From Pelobates cultripes (lineage: Eukaryota > Chordata > Amphibia > Anura > Pelobatidae): a stretch of 64,000 nucleotides of DNA. The position numbers and the translations under genes were made by a program. The DNA lies in contig OW240916.1 of NCBI GenBank assembly GCA_933207985.1, positions 267,843,748-267,907,747 of the forward strand, written 5' to 3'. Shown here piece after piece: positions 11,123-22,461 of the stretch. Position 1 is the stretch's first letter. Each line of letters starts with the position of its first letter. Below the pieces are notes generated by a model. That model worked only from the letters and a program-made list of their open reading frames with translations. It was not told the origin of the DNA and did not search any database.

Positions 11123-12000
11123 CTGGCACTAAGACATTACCAGCAGATCCTATACATCTTGCACGTTGTGAGATTAGTATCCATGGATCAAAGTTGTTGT
11201 TCCAACACATCCCACAGCTGTTCAATTGGATTGAGATATGGGGAATTTGGTGGTCAATTTGGAGGTTTGCATTATCCGACTGCCATCAGAAAACACCATT
11301 GTCACTAAGGGGTGTACGTGGTGTGCAACAATCTTTAGGTAGGTGGTATGTGTCAAAGTAACATCCACATGTATGCCAGTACCCAATATTTCTCAGCAGA
11401 ACAGTGCCCAGAGCATAACACTCTATCCGCCGGCCTGCCTTCTTCCCATAGTGCATCCTGTTGCATATTTTGATAGGTAAACAATGCACACACACACACT
11501 GCCAACCACTTGATTTAAAAGAAAACCTGATTCATCAGACCAGACAACCTTCTTCCATTGCTTGATGGTTCAGTTCTGACACTCACATTGCTAATTAAGG
11601 CACTTTCGGTGGTGGACAGGGATCATCATGGGCACTCTGACTAGTCTGCAGCTAAGCAGCTCTATATGAAGCAGATTGCAAAGCACTGTGTGTTCTGAAA
11701 CCTTTCTATCATAGCCAGTATTACCTTTTTCAGTAATATGGGCTACAGTAGCTCTTCTGTGTGATCAGACCAAACAGGCTAGCCTTCGCTCCCCACTGGC
11801 ATCAATAAGCCTTGGGTGCCGATGACCCTGATACCAGTTCACCAGTTGTCCTTCCTTAGACCACTTTTGGTAGATACCAATCACTGCATACCAGGAACAC
11901 CCCAAAAGACTAGCGATCACTATTTGGCCCTTGTCAACGTCACTCGGATCTTTTTGCATACAACTCATGAAACACATGAAATTCAAGAATTTACTGTTCA
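11123..12000 (-). pseudogene. Tc1-like transposase, broken
   Basis: Reading the minus strand, the fragments give a helix-turn-helix-like N-terminal part followed by VWSDES (the second catalytic Asp region of Tc1 DDE transposases). Nearer the C-terminus lies LNPIEQLWDVLE, the hallmark motif carrying the catalytic Glu of the D34E triad. Several frameshifts and stops separate these pieces; the longest open pieces are 11765-12001 and 11286-11495. A functional enzyme would cut and paste the element at TA sites, but this copy cannot encode one. The 3' end of the gene lies against the solo-LTR insertion. An equally decayed copy occurs at 62696-63575. Confidence 0.8.
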
Positions 12001-13784
12001 CTTGCTGAATAATCTATTCCAACCCCTGACAGGTTCCATTGTTATTCACCTGTCAGTGTTTCTAATGTTGTGTCTGATCAGTATATACACAAATATTCAA
12101 AAACAGCGGTGTCAAAAAGCTGTGCTTGAAAGGTTGATGCGCCAAAATGGTGCCATTATAATGGTATTGCAAAGTGTAAAATCATTACAGAGTCCATTAT
12201 TATGACCATCATTTTAAAGGTGTAATTAGGAGATACAGAGGTTTAGAGCTGTGGGTTAGGGTACTTGCGTAACCCAAACTACAATCCACAAAATGTAGAG
12301 GTTCTGCCTGCGTGGAAGCCAGTATTCAACATTATTTTTGTATAAATAATTGTTTTAGTAAGACAAATTTGTGAACTGGGCTGTGAACGACTGATAATAG
12401 CTACAGTATGGCAGCCATCAGCCAACTCAGCAGTTCCCAATATTTATGCAATGCTTGTAAATAGGGGTCGGTTTTAACCTATTGTCATTGTGTGCCTTTA
12501 CGTCAGCAAAGTACCTTGAAAACAATTGCACGTACAAGTGAGAAGGGCTCTCAGTGAGTGTGCAACAATGTAAACCGATCTACACATGAGTCCAACTCAG
12601 ACCAGAAATGGTTGGCAAGAGTTTTGGGATTTTTCTATATGCTAAGAAATAATGAATGTTGTGCAAAGTTATATAAAAGTATAAATTTGTTATGTTTAGA
12701 TAACGTGAACCGGATACTAATTTCTGCAAAATTAAAAAATAATGAAATATAAAAATCAAAAAATAAACAATAAAATATTTAGCAACTTGAAACAATGATT
12801 TATGGTGAATGATATAATGTTGAAACAAATAAAGTTAAGTAACAGAGCCTTCAAGCAAACATAGGACACCTTATTGTCTACATTGGCCTTGTCTGTTCCT
12901 TGCTGTTCAGCCCTGATGTAAACATCTATATAACATCACATACTGTAGCAATGATTTGTTATTCACTGATTTTTCCTTATCTGTGTGTTCTCAATATTCT
13001 CTGGCCTACTATACAATTCCTTCAGCGTGTGAAGCAGAGATCAGGAGGTGTGATTGAGTTAAAACTGGCATTCTTAGACAAAGGAGCACAAAATATAAAT
13101 TAACAAGCCAAATACACCCACACTCGCTGGACACACACGGACTTCTCCTAACTAAATGCTGGCACCTTTTTTAAACTAACATTTGCAACCTTTGTACCTT
13201 ACAGTACAATCAGTGGGTGAGACAGGGTGAAACATCTGACAATATAAATCAGGGGTGGTGATGTGAGACATGCTTGTTTAACCTCGTTCTTGGACTTCTA
13301 AATTGAAGTAGGCTAAAAAAGCAGACACCTTTCTGACAGGGCTAATATAATATAACATACAAATAGTTTCAATAGGAAATACTATTTTAGGTTCTCTTGT
13401 GAGCCACGGTTTATATTGCTTATAAACTGAGGAATACGTTCTGTTTTACTTTAGAAAACTGTGACATTTATGTTTCAATAGTGTAGTAAATTTCAATCCA
13501 GAAAGAAACTCAAATTTCAATTTTTGGTTTTTTTTGCTTTTTCAATCAGCATTTAGTTTAAAAAAAATACTTTGTCCAAATAATCATATATAATCAAAAC
13601 AATGGAAAGGCAAGAAAAAGACTAACACTAGCAGATCAAGCTGGTGGGGTGTAATTGTAGAGCAATGCTTCTTGTGCATCCATTCTGTACTTTGTCAATA
13701 TATTATTTCTACGATATTCCTTGATTTGTTTTATGACTATTTGGTCAAAGATTTTTGTTGTTTTATTGTTAACTTGGTTACAAT

Positions 13785-13940
13785 AAATTACTATGGCTGG
13801 TATTTGTAAAGTGCCAGCATATTCCACAGCAATGTACATTTGAGGAAAATATTCAGTATAGTATGTGAACTGAAATCTAGCATTTACAGCAGTTTCATAC
13901 ACAGAACTAAGCTACATAGCTAGTGAGCTTACAATCTAAA
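13785..13940. repeat. possible dispersed repeat (gcttacaatctaaa type)
   Basis: It contains taaagtgccagcatattccacagcaatgtac and, further on, gagcttacaatctaaag. I associate this wording with common interspersed repeats of frog genomes, but I cannot verify the family. Confidence 0.3.
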
Positions 13941-14191
13941 GTTTATGATGGGAACTTCAGACAAAAGGGAACAGGGGAGATTTGAAGGTAATGGACAGGA
14001 AGACTTAGTGCATCTGTACAGACAGCTAATATGTAATTGGGGAAGATGCCAAACACCTGGAACGGTGCTGTAAAGGAAGCAAAGGTGGGAGGAAGGGTGG
14101 GAAGTGCTTAGAAAATATGGAGGTTATTGCTTGCAGATCATATGATGTGTATGAGCCATCTAAATGGCATATTATGAAATAAATGCTAATT

Positions 14192-14480
14192 TTAAAGGAA
14201 CACTAAAACTTTATAAATACAATCATGTCTTCCTAACTCTATCATATTCTTCTCATTATTTAAATGTTCAGCCACCCCTACAAGGGTTAAAAAAAAAGAA
14301 ATGAACTTGCTGTATATCCCTCAGTGCTCTGGTCTCGTCGCTGATGAATCTTGATTATCTCAGCCAATCCAGTGCTTCCCTATATTGGGAGGCTAGTTCA
14401 CATGTGTGGCAAAACGCAACGCTGTAAAGCAGCATTTGATTGAATAACCAAGACTGACTCAGTTATTCAGCAATATTATT
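14192..14480. mobile_element. left-end fragment of a TTAA miniature element
   Basis: It begins TTAAAGGAACACTA, the terminus shared with the complete elements at 17233-17720 and 35834-36346. It then degenerates, with no matching right end nearby. Confidence 0.4.
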
Positions 14481-15250
14481 TAAATTAATATATCAAAGAA
14501 AAATACAATATTACTTGCCCATGTAGTCACCCAGAATCCACCACTGTATCCACGGGCATTCTGCTTTGATCAGTTCTGGTAATTTTTATGATGATTAGAT
14601 TATATAGAACTCTTTTATAGTATCTGTGTTTTTCTAATCTGCTTCTGCTTAAATGCAGCTTTCAATGGGGTCATTTTCACATACTCATCTTCTTCACTCT
14701 CGTTTACTGCAACTCACTCTTCATCAGCCTAACATATACCCAAGTTGTCCCAATGATGAATGCATGGTTTATTTTTCTTACGTAACCCTTTTCTCACACT
14801 AATGCTTTATATCAATCCTTACACTGGCTTCCTTTATTATTTTTAGGAGTAGGTTAAGTATCCTGTTTCCTACCCACAAGGCTCCTCACACCTGTACCCT
14901 GTGCTATATATAATGTCTAACAAGCAAGTACAACTAATCTTAGTCGCTTATGGGAATTTGATAACAATTTGATTTGTTTTTTTTATTTCTCTATGGTCTC
15001 CCCATTCTTTTAAGACACCTTACCATTCACTATCACACCTCTCTAAGACCCCATACAAGTTAACATCTCTCCCAAGGGCCTTTTTTCTGCATGAAAGTCA
15101 CATGTTTCTGTGTGGCTTGTCTACCCTTATGATTCATAGAACATATGGGTTTGGCATGGAGACTACCGAAGATGTTAGGTATGACTTAATTTACCTCTGT
15201 AAATTCCATTAGTAGGATTTGCACAGTATGGTATTTACTACAATGATTAT

Positions 15251-15813
15251 TGTCACATGCAATGAATGTCTTCAGCACATGTCATTTCACCCCACAGCCA
15301 ATGTTAAATACCTCCAGGGTCAGCAAACATAATTATCACACAAAGGAAAGCAGACAGGTAGAGAGGATAAGAAACATATCACCAGGCCTTAGAGTGGCTG
15401 GGGAAATCGTCAGGATTATAGAGGAATGGAATACTAGATAACTAGACAAGGTTAGGATTACAGAGGTATGGATAAACTGTAATAATAGTCAAGGTCAAAA
15501 CTAGAAAACTTAATGGAGAATAACAATGTAACACGCTAATCGTGAACTGAGAACAGAAACCACGACAGGGCAATGAAAATCTGTTTACTATGACTTTAAA
15601 TATAGTTATGTGCACACTGATTGGTCCACTTCACTCCCGACATGGTCATTATAGGACCTGAAGTGATTTACATATATTAATGGACACACCCTACAAGTGG
15701 GCATCGTCCACCATGCTGCCAGGAAGCAGCCCGCACAAGTGATATCTGAATGATGCTTGTGGCATGCAGAGTTAAAACAGAGCACTGTGCCAGTTAAGTA
15801 GGTTTTATGACAC
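15251..15813 (-). mobile_element. candidate solo LTR, minus strand
   Basis: On the minus strand it runs TGTCATAAAACC to GTGACA. It includes a CCAAT-like and TATA-like stretch (ccaatcagtg, tatatttaaag) in the order found in gypsy LTRs. No clear 5-bp flanking duplication was found, so the call is tentative. Confidence 0.35.
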
Positions 15814-17054
15814 TATTACCCCACTTACCAGCCATACCAGTTTTCATGTAGTTCCAGTTACTCTCCATCAACCGTATATGTATATGACACATAATTTACA
15901 TGAACTGTTGAGGTAGAGTATGCCAGAATTGGGACCACAAAGCTTAGGAAATAACATTCCAACCAGGAAGGAGCTCCCAGTCCCTCCTAGGGGACAATAG
16001 AGAGGAGGCTAGTGTTCCATTCTGGTTATCGGGTGGTTTAGATGGTTCCTGTATGTTTTCCGGTTGAATATCAATAATCTTCACACTGCCACAGTGGGAA
16101 CTAGTGCAGCGTCTGGCTCTTTTCATGTTCTTCAGTGTTTCTAATGACACCTATTCATTTTATATATTTTTTATACTATTAGTCATAAACAGATTTTATT
16201 TTAAATGCCGGCCTATCTAGCCAGTTAAACAACTTATTAATTTAGGAGTATATTTTTCTATCTTAAGATTTACCCAACAATGCCCCAACATCTAACAGGT
16301 TTCGAGACAATTCCGTTGCATTATGACTGTTGGCAAATAGCAGAATTCCTATACTTTACATTACAATTATTTTTTGGAATCAGAAGAAACTTAATTTCCC
16401 CTAATCAAGTGTTATAGTTTGAAAACAATAACCAAAATTACGCAGAAATTTAATTTAGCAAATGTAACTTCATCATTTTGGTTTTTCACCTAAATTTTGC
16501 AGTTTAAAAGTTCCGAGTTGGTAACTAACACACAAAGTCTTTATGCATTTCTTACACTGCTGCAATGATACTGCACAAAGGACAAAGATATGATATATCT
16601 ATTACTAAAAATAAAAGTGTGTATAGCATGCTGTCATAGAGACAGAGTTTGAAACATGATCAGCAAATAGAAAACTAATTATTGTTGTAGTCAAAAATCC
16701 ATTCAAATACAAGACTGTTTCAAGGCTTTGATATCCTTTATAAAATTCACCATAGACTGCTGCTTGATCTGGTAATTTAATTTATTGTGTACCAGACCTT
16801 ATTCAGGGCTGGAGCTCTGTTCAGTTAGTAACAGTGCATTATCTGTGCATGTAGCAGGGCTGTGTGTCACATTTAGCCTTCAAGAGAGACATTGCTTAAA
16901 GAACTTGGGCTTATGAAATAGCTATGAATGCTCCCCTCTCCACGCCATACACACACACACTGAATTGTCTATTCAGCATTTTAAATTGCTAAGAACCATT
17001 AAAATATAATGTCAAATTTCTGAGTAAGTAATATTTATTTAATATTTTAAGTGC

Positions 17055-17123
17055 AAAAGGGCTACAGCACCCAGTCTACTTCAAAGAGCTGAAGTGGTAT
17101 GGGTGCCTACAGTGTCCCTTTAA
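17055..17123. mobile_element. right-end fragment of a TTAA miniature element
   Basis: gaagtggtatgggtgcc followed by tacagtgtccctttaa matches the right end of the element at 17233-17720 (gaagtggtctgggtgcc, tatagtggtcctttaa). Its left part is not recognisable. Confidence 0.45.
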
Positions 17124-17232
17124 AGTAACTACAACCATTGAGCTAAATTACAAAAGGGCACCTTTCTGGAATAAATCACAGGGTTATTCATTATAGGGAG
17201 AATTCCCAGTGAATTCAAAGAAAATTTCAAAT

Positions 17233-17720
17233 TTAAAGGAGCACTATAGTGCCAGTAAAACAAATTTGTATAGGGTCATTAGGTACCCCGCCCCACCCCC
17301 CCCCCCATCCTCAGGGCCCCCCTCCCACTGGGCTGAAGGGGTGAAGGGGTTAAAACCTTTCTCCAGCACCGGGGTCCCTCTGTGCTGGGGAACTCTCCAC
17401 CCCCTGCCAACGTCAGATCCGAATAAGCATGCGAAGCAAGAGCCGAGCGCACATTCAAACAGCCCATATGAAAGCATTACTCAATGCTTTCCTATGGACA
17501 TCCAGCGTCTTCTCACTGTGATTTTCACAGTGACAATTGCAGAAGCGCCTCTAGTGGCTGTGAGTGAGACAGCCACTAGAGGCTGGATTACCCTCAGTGA
17601 AACATAGCAGTTTCTCTGAAACTGCTATGTTTTCAGCTGCAGGGTTAAAACTAGAGCGACCTGGCACCCAGACCACCTTATTGAGCTGAAGTGGTCTGGG
17701 TGCCTATAGTGGTCCTTTAA
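17233..17720 (+). mobile_element. TTAA-flanked miniature element, complete
   Basis: It is bounded by TTAA, with inverted ends TTAAAGGAGCACTATAGTG and CTATAGTGGTCCTTTAA. There is no transposase. The interior contains self-complementary stretches, for example gaaacatagcagtttc facing gaaactgctatgtttt near 17600. TTAA target choice is typical of piggyBac and some Kolobok elements; the superfamily is not decided. An inverted-orientation relative lies at 35834-36346. Confidence 0.72.
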
Positions 17721-18652
17721 GGTTCCAATAGCTGAAATGAGAAAATTCTTCAAGTCACTTATGCTTCCAGTTTGGATACTTTGGTCTTAAATGTAAAACT
17801 TACTTTGAACACTTATGTTAGAGAATGACCCTGTTAGAGTCATTTTATTCAACTATTCTTAGTCTGTGTTTTGCTTTTGTACACTAGATGGCAGTAGTTG
17901 AATAGGCATCTGGAGGAGAATGACTCGATTTACAGAAATATCAGCTGCTATTCCATTATAAAGGCAAATTGAACCAGAAATTTTAACAGAAGCTGTAACT
18001 TCAATTTATATTATGCAGAGCCTCACGGGAAAATTGATTACCGTTTCACCATGTAATAATGTTTGAATTATCTGACACTTCATTTACTATAGATCTCTTA
18101 TTTTTATTTTATTATTGACAAACATAATTTATTTTAACCCCTTAAGGACTGGACTGTTTTTGCGATGTTGTACATTTGCGACCAGGAATATTTTTACACT
18201 TTTGTGGTGTTTGTGTTTGGCTGTAATTTTCCGCTTTCTCATTTACTGTTCCCATACAAATTATATATTGTTTTTTCAGGACAAAAGGGGCTTTCTTTAC
18301 ATACCATTATTTATATAATCTCATGTATTTTAATTTAAAAAAAATACAAAAATCTGATGAAAAATTGAAAAAATACATGTTTTTTGACTTTTACTTGAAA
18401 AATCTTTTACTCATCTACAAAAGCGAATGAAAAAAACTGCTAAATAGATTCAAAATTTTGTCCTGAGTTTAAAAATACCTAGTGTTTATGTGCTTTTTTG
18501 CTTTTTTTTTGCATGTTATAGGGCTATAGGTACAAGTAGGATATTGCGGTTTCAAAACATACATTTTTAAATTTATCAATAGTGACATTGTAACACTATT
18601 ATCTGTCATAAATCTCTGAATAACACCCCACATGTACATATTTTTTTTAAAG

Positions 18653-18862
18653 TAGACAACCCAGGGTATTCAATATGGGGTATGTCCAGTCTTTTTTAGT
18701 AGCCACTTAGTCGAAAACACTGGCCAAAGTAAGCATTCATATTTGTTTGTGTGTGAAAAAGTAAAAAAACTAAATTGAACGCTAATTTTGGCCAGTGTTT
18801 GTGACCAAGTGGTTACTAAAAAAAGACTGGACATACCCCATTTGCAATACCTTGGGTTGTCT
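18653..18862. repeat. hairpin 1: ~78-bp imperfect inverted repeat
   Basis: The left arm at 18653-18730 (ggggtatgtccagtctttt) pairs with the right arm at 18785-18862 (aaaagactggacatacccc). The ~54-bp loop contains tttgtgtgtgaaaaag. Confidence 0.85.
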
Positions 18863-19011
18863 TCTTTTGCAAATGGTATGCCATCATGGGGGTAATTCTC
18901 ATTCCTGGGCTACCATACGCCCTCAAAGGCAACGTAACCAACCTGGCCATTTTCAATGTAAAAATATTTGACCCATATATTTGACCTTGTAACTTTCAAA
19001 AATGCTATAAA

Positions 19012-19257
19012 ACCTGTACATGGGGGGGTACTGTTTTACTCGGGAGACATCGCTGAACACAAATATTAGTGTTTAAAAACTGGAAAACGTATCACAACAA
19101 TTATATCATCAGTAAAAGTGCTGTTTGTGTGTGAAAAATGCAAAAAAGTAACTTTCACTGACAATATCATCGCTGTGATATGTTTTACTGTTGTGAATCA
19201 CTAATATTTGTGTTCAGCGAAGTCTCCCGAGTAAAACAGTACCCCCCATGTACAGGT
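19012..19257. repeat. hairpin 2: ~100-bp imperfect inverted repeat
   Basis: The left arm from 19012 (acctgtacatgggggggtac, gttttactcgggagac) pairs with the right arm ending at 19257 (gtctcccgagtaaaac, gtaccccccatgtacaggt). Pairing continues inward to about 19112/19152. The loop contains tttgtgtgtgaaaaatgc, nearly the loop sequence of hairpin 1. Confidence 0.88.
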
Positions 19258-19379
19258 TTTAGGGTGTCGTAGAACGCTACAGGGTAAAATACAGTGCTAG
19301 CAAATTAAATTCTCTGGAATTTCGGCCTGGGTTGGCAGGCAGGTCCCTCAAATTGCAATCAATAAAATTACTGAATTAT

Positions 19380-19930
19380 GTAAAAATATTACATAAATAC
19401 GCACGTAGAATTTAAATATATATGCATATTTATATATTTGAAGTCTACGTGTATATTTATATAATTATTTATGTAATTTTGTATATGGACGTATGTATAT
19501 TTCTTCTTATTTTTATTTATTTTTATATACATAGATATATATACAAATTCATTCTAAGTGTATTTTGATATAAATATATATATATTAATTTTAAAATACA
19601 GTTAGAATAAAATTTCATATAGATATATAATTTTTTAAATTTTTTTATTATTATTTAAAAAAAAATTTATTTAATTTAAATTACTTATTATTTATATTTT
19701 ATAATAATATATATATACACTATATATAGTTATTATATATATTATATATATACGTGTGTAATTTAATTATAAGTGTATTTTTATATTAATATAAGTACAT
19801 ATTAATATAAAAATACACTTAATATGACATTATATATATATGATATATAGACATATATTATATAGATATAATATATGTCTATATATCATATATACACATA
19901 TATAATTATTTTATTTTTTTTATTAACACT
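19380..19930. repeat. AT-rich low-complexity tract
   Basis: Runs of tatata, ttattt and near-palindromic pieces such as gtctatatatcatatatac. No coding content. Confidence 0.8.
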
Positions 19931-20034
19931 CAACTTTATTTTATTTTAATTTACACTAGCAGGAGACTGCCTGTCAGCACAGACAGTCCTGCAGGTAAGT
20001 ATCAATTATTAGGACTCATGTGACGCCTGTTGCC

Positions 20035-20134
20035 NNNNNNNNNNNNNNNNNNNNNNNNNNNNNNNNNNNNNNNNNNNNNNNNNNNNNNNNNNNNNNNNNN
20101 NNNNNNNNNNNNNNNNNNNNNNNNNNNNNNNNNN
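20035..20134. other. assembly gap of exactly 100 N
   Basis: One hundred consecutive N. A round 100 is usually a scaffold gap of unknown length, so sequence continuity across it is not proven. Confidence 0.97.
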
Positions 20135-21539
20135 GATGTGAAAGACTGACTCCATGGCGATTGAACTGTGTGCATTGGGTCTACGCGCTATTCGGTAGTT
20201 ATGTGCACTCAGACCCAGGCTATCTGGGGATACGTTACACGAACTAGAAGCATTCGGTAGTTTTACAATTTTTATGTGTTTTTATTATGCTATGTAAAAT
20301 GGCGATTTGCCTCTATCCCTGGAGATAATTGGATTTCTTCCCAATTATCTCGAGGATAGAGAGGAGGGATTTACCTGTATAAAAGGGAATGTTTATGCCT
20401 GAGCCACTGTGATTGGCCACTGTATTTCAATTGTCCCAGTCTTCCATATGGTCCCCTAGGGGAGTGTCCACCAGGCAGGCAGCCCTCATTAAAGGAGATT
20501 CCTGTTTTACTCTAAAGACGGTGTAGCGGAGAGGCAGTATAATCCACGATATCTCCGCTGGGTAACAGGAACAACAAAGGATAACCCAGGGAATCAGCAT
20601 ACAATAATCCAAACAGCACTACAGTAACCCTTCCTTCCCAAGAACTAGACGACACATAGGCTGGGAGTCAACTGAGGTCTTTTAATTTAGCTCCACAATT
20701 TATACAAGTCCCCATGCAAGGGGTTTCCTGAGTCCCCTCCCAGGGGCATTCCCAGAGGGGACTACATGGGGGACTTACAATACAGGGCATTTCTCCCATC
20801 AGGCACTGCTGCACGAGAGGGATCCTCCCACAGGAATGTACCGTTAAGTGGATTATCCCTCCGTGCAGCAGAACTTACAATTCGCATTAAATTCCATAAC
20901 TTCATGAATATCTGGTTCATTTAAACGAATGGACGTTCGGTAGATAGCTGGGGTCTGAGCGCATCATTCGTGAGATTACCGCTCAGATCCCAGCTAAAAC
21001 AACCGAACGCCGTACGAAAAACACATTCACCAAAACATAGTTTTAAAATACTGATTGTATATAAGGGAACAAAATACCGAATGTCCCGGACCTCCCGAAC
21101 GGCCTGGAAGCTCAGCGGTGTTCGTGCCGTCGAGTAGCCGTTTTTAGTACCATGCGCTCGACGACCAAACACCGCTGAGGGAACAAAGGATCCAAGATGG
21201 CCGACCGCCGCATGGTCGGTAGTCGAACGACGGCCACCTTGGAGAGCCTCTAATTACCGATTGCAACATTGTTGTAATCGGTTAATAGGCGCCACACGCC
21301 TCTAAGTGTGTGGGCTATTAACTGGTGTTTTGTTCGGTTCCCGAACGGCCCGCAAAGGTGCCGTTCGTGAAACGAAAGGGAATCAGCTATCTGCTTTCGG
21401 CAGATAGCCCAGGTAAGAAATACAGCATTAACATTACATTACATTACATTACACGCTGGAACACATAACATGAACCCCATACCGGCAACCCTTAAAGAGA
21501 CAGTACATAAATAATGTCCAAGTGGCTAGGTTTGCCACA
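20135..21539. mobile_element. LTR sequence of a gypsy-type element, orientation mixed
   Basis: On the minus strand an LTR-like sequence begins TGTGGCAAACC at 21539, immediately after a purine tract (ttctgggggagcat). Near 20200-20370 the plus strand carries gtgcactcagacccaggc, ctatctgggg and ggagataattgg in the same order as the LTR at 29880-30812. So at least two related LTR pieces in opposite orientation may be present. The left side is cut by the N gap. Confidence 0.55.
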
Positions 21540-21639
21540 ATGCTCCCCCAGAACCAAGCCGGCATACACAGTCTGATCCCAATGGATCGGCTTGGGGATG
21601 TCCGGAGGAGTACTCACGGATCACGGCTCCAAGTCTGTT

Positions 21640-21754
21640 TGTCTAGACAACCCGTCGGCGTTGCTATTTTGCTTCCCAGGGCGATAGTGGATTGTAAAGT
21701 CAAAAGGCTGTAGCGCAAAGCTCCAGCGCAGCAACCTGGCATTGTCTCCTGACA
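21640..21754 (-). pseudogene. gypsy RNase H C-terminal fragment
   Basis: The minus strand reads ARLLRWSFALQPFDF, then YRPGKQNSNADGLSRQ. This is the end of a Ty3/gypsy RNase H domain, including the ADxLSR signature. The frame stops soon after, and within ~100 bases a purine tract leads into the LTR at 21539. No integrase lies between RNase H and the LTR. That could be a deletion, or it could mean the element has integrase upstream of RT, as in Gmr1-type gypsy elements. Only ~40 residues are recognisable; the upstream RT is absent. Confidence 0.65.
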
Positions 21755-21759
21755 CCCTG

Positions 21760-22209
21760 TTCACCCTGTTTCTTTTTATCCGAGTGTTTTTCATACTACG
21801 GACAGAGGAAACATACGAAGGAAATTTACTCCATATCCCACAAGCGGGGATCAAACCGCTGTACGCCTTTCACACCAGACCGGGTTCTAGCTCTTTCAAA
21901 TGTGAGTTTGCAATCAAGATTTTTATATTTCTACTTCCTCTACTATCAAAATATACTACACTATTTGGTTCTGTATTTGTTTTTATCTCTTGCATATGAG
22001 CCGATCCACAAGGAAGATACAAATAAGGACAATTGTTCTGGACCAAGTACCACCATATAATACAACTCCAACAGACGCTTCTAGATAAGACTTTCTCTCC
22101 TTTTATCTATTTATTTTATCTAAACTGCTATAATACCCCAAACTGAAGCATAGGCCCATTAAATCCATCTCTCAAAATTCTACTCTGAATACTGAAAAGG
22201 ACAGGCCTC
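21760..22209. other. unassigned segment
   Basis: AT-rich sequence between the gypsy fragment and the repeat preceding the CR1 LINE. I see no gene or recognisable element in it. Confidence 0.4.
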
Positions 22210-22440
22210 CTATATGGCACTGTAGCTTCACGAAATAGTGCCACAGACATACAATGGGGGTATTGTTGTACTCAGCAGATGTAGCTGAACACAAAATAAA
22301 GTTTTGTACAGGAATAGCACACACCAACTTTACAAAATACACATGAGAAGTTCTTTGTTATAAGTTTGTGTGCCAGAAACCCAAAAAAACTCCAATATTT
22401 AGCAGAGTTTGGCGGTGAAATGGCTACGTAGAAAGTGTCA
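22210..22440. repeat. fragment related to the 18135-19330 repeat
   Basis: It shares phrases with that repeat (gggggtattgttgtactc, agctgaacacaaa, tttgtgtgcc). It directly precedes the truncated start of the CR1 LINE, so the LINE probably inserted into or beside it. Confidence 0.4.
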
Positions 22441-22461
22441 AAACAACCTTAGGACAATAGC

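Larger units (their letters stand above)
8991..12083 (-). mobile_element. Tc1-like DNA transposon interrupted by a solo LTR
   Basis: The ends are inverted repeats: left tacactgatcagccacaaca, right the reverse complement beginning tatactgatcagacacaac. Tc1/mariner elements duplicate a TA target, consistent with TA at the edges. A degenerate transposase runs on the minus strand from ~12000 to ~11120. The LTR at 9118-11117 sits between two copies of ggtat; removing it and one ggtat restores a continuous Tc1 sequence (gtcctgtggtat + ctggcactaagac). Confidence 0.82.
4157..12427 (+). repeat. ~8.3 kb duplicated block, copy A
   Basis: From tttgtaggcttccag onward this block matches 55632-64000 in the same orientation. 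The offset is ~51,475 at the left and ~51,574 at the right. Identity in the stretches I compared by eye is about 98%. Copy A lacks ~41 bp present in copy B at 56692-56732 and ~50 bp present at about 57081-57131. All nested transposons occupy identical positions in both copies, so the duplication is younger than those insertions. Position 12427 is set by the window end in copy B, so the homology may continue further right. Confidence 0.92.
12428..17232. other. mostly unassigned intergenic DNA
   Basis: No coding signal or recognised gene; frames are short and lack domains. Degenerate pieces inside are listed separately (13785-13940, 14192-14480, 15251-15813, 17055-17123). The rest is AT-rich sequence in which I see nothing specific. 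Confidence 0.5.
18135..19330. repeat. hairpin-rich dispersed repeat beginning ccccttaaggac
   Basis: A ~1.2 kb segment starting ccccttaaggactggac, with no gene. It contains two separate long hairpins (18653-18862 and 19012-19257). A related piece (ccattgtatg-style wording and gctgaacacaaa) recurs at 22210-22440. Family unknown. Confidence 0.5.

Noticed and set aside
20020..20247. Open frame running across the N gap
   Set aside because: Its length depends on 100 unknown bases read as X; there is no real coding evidence.
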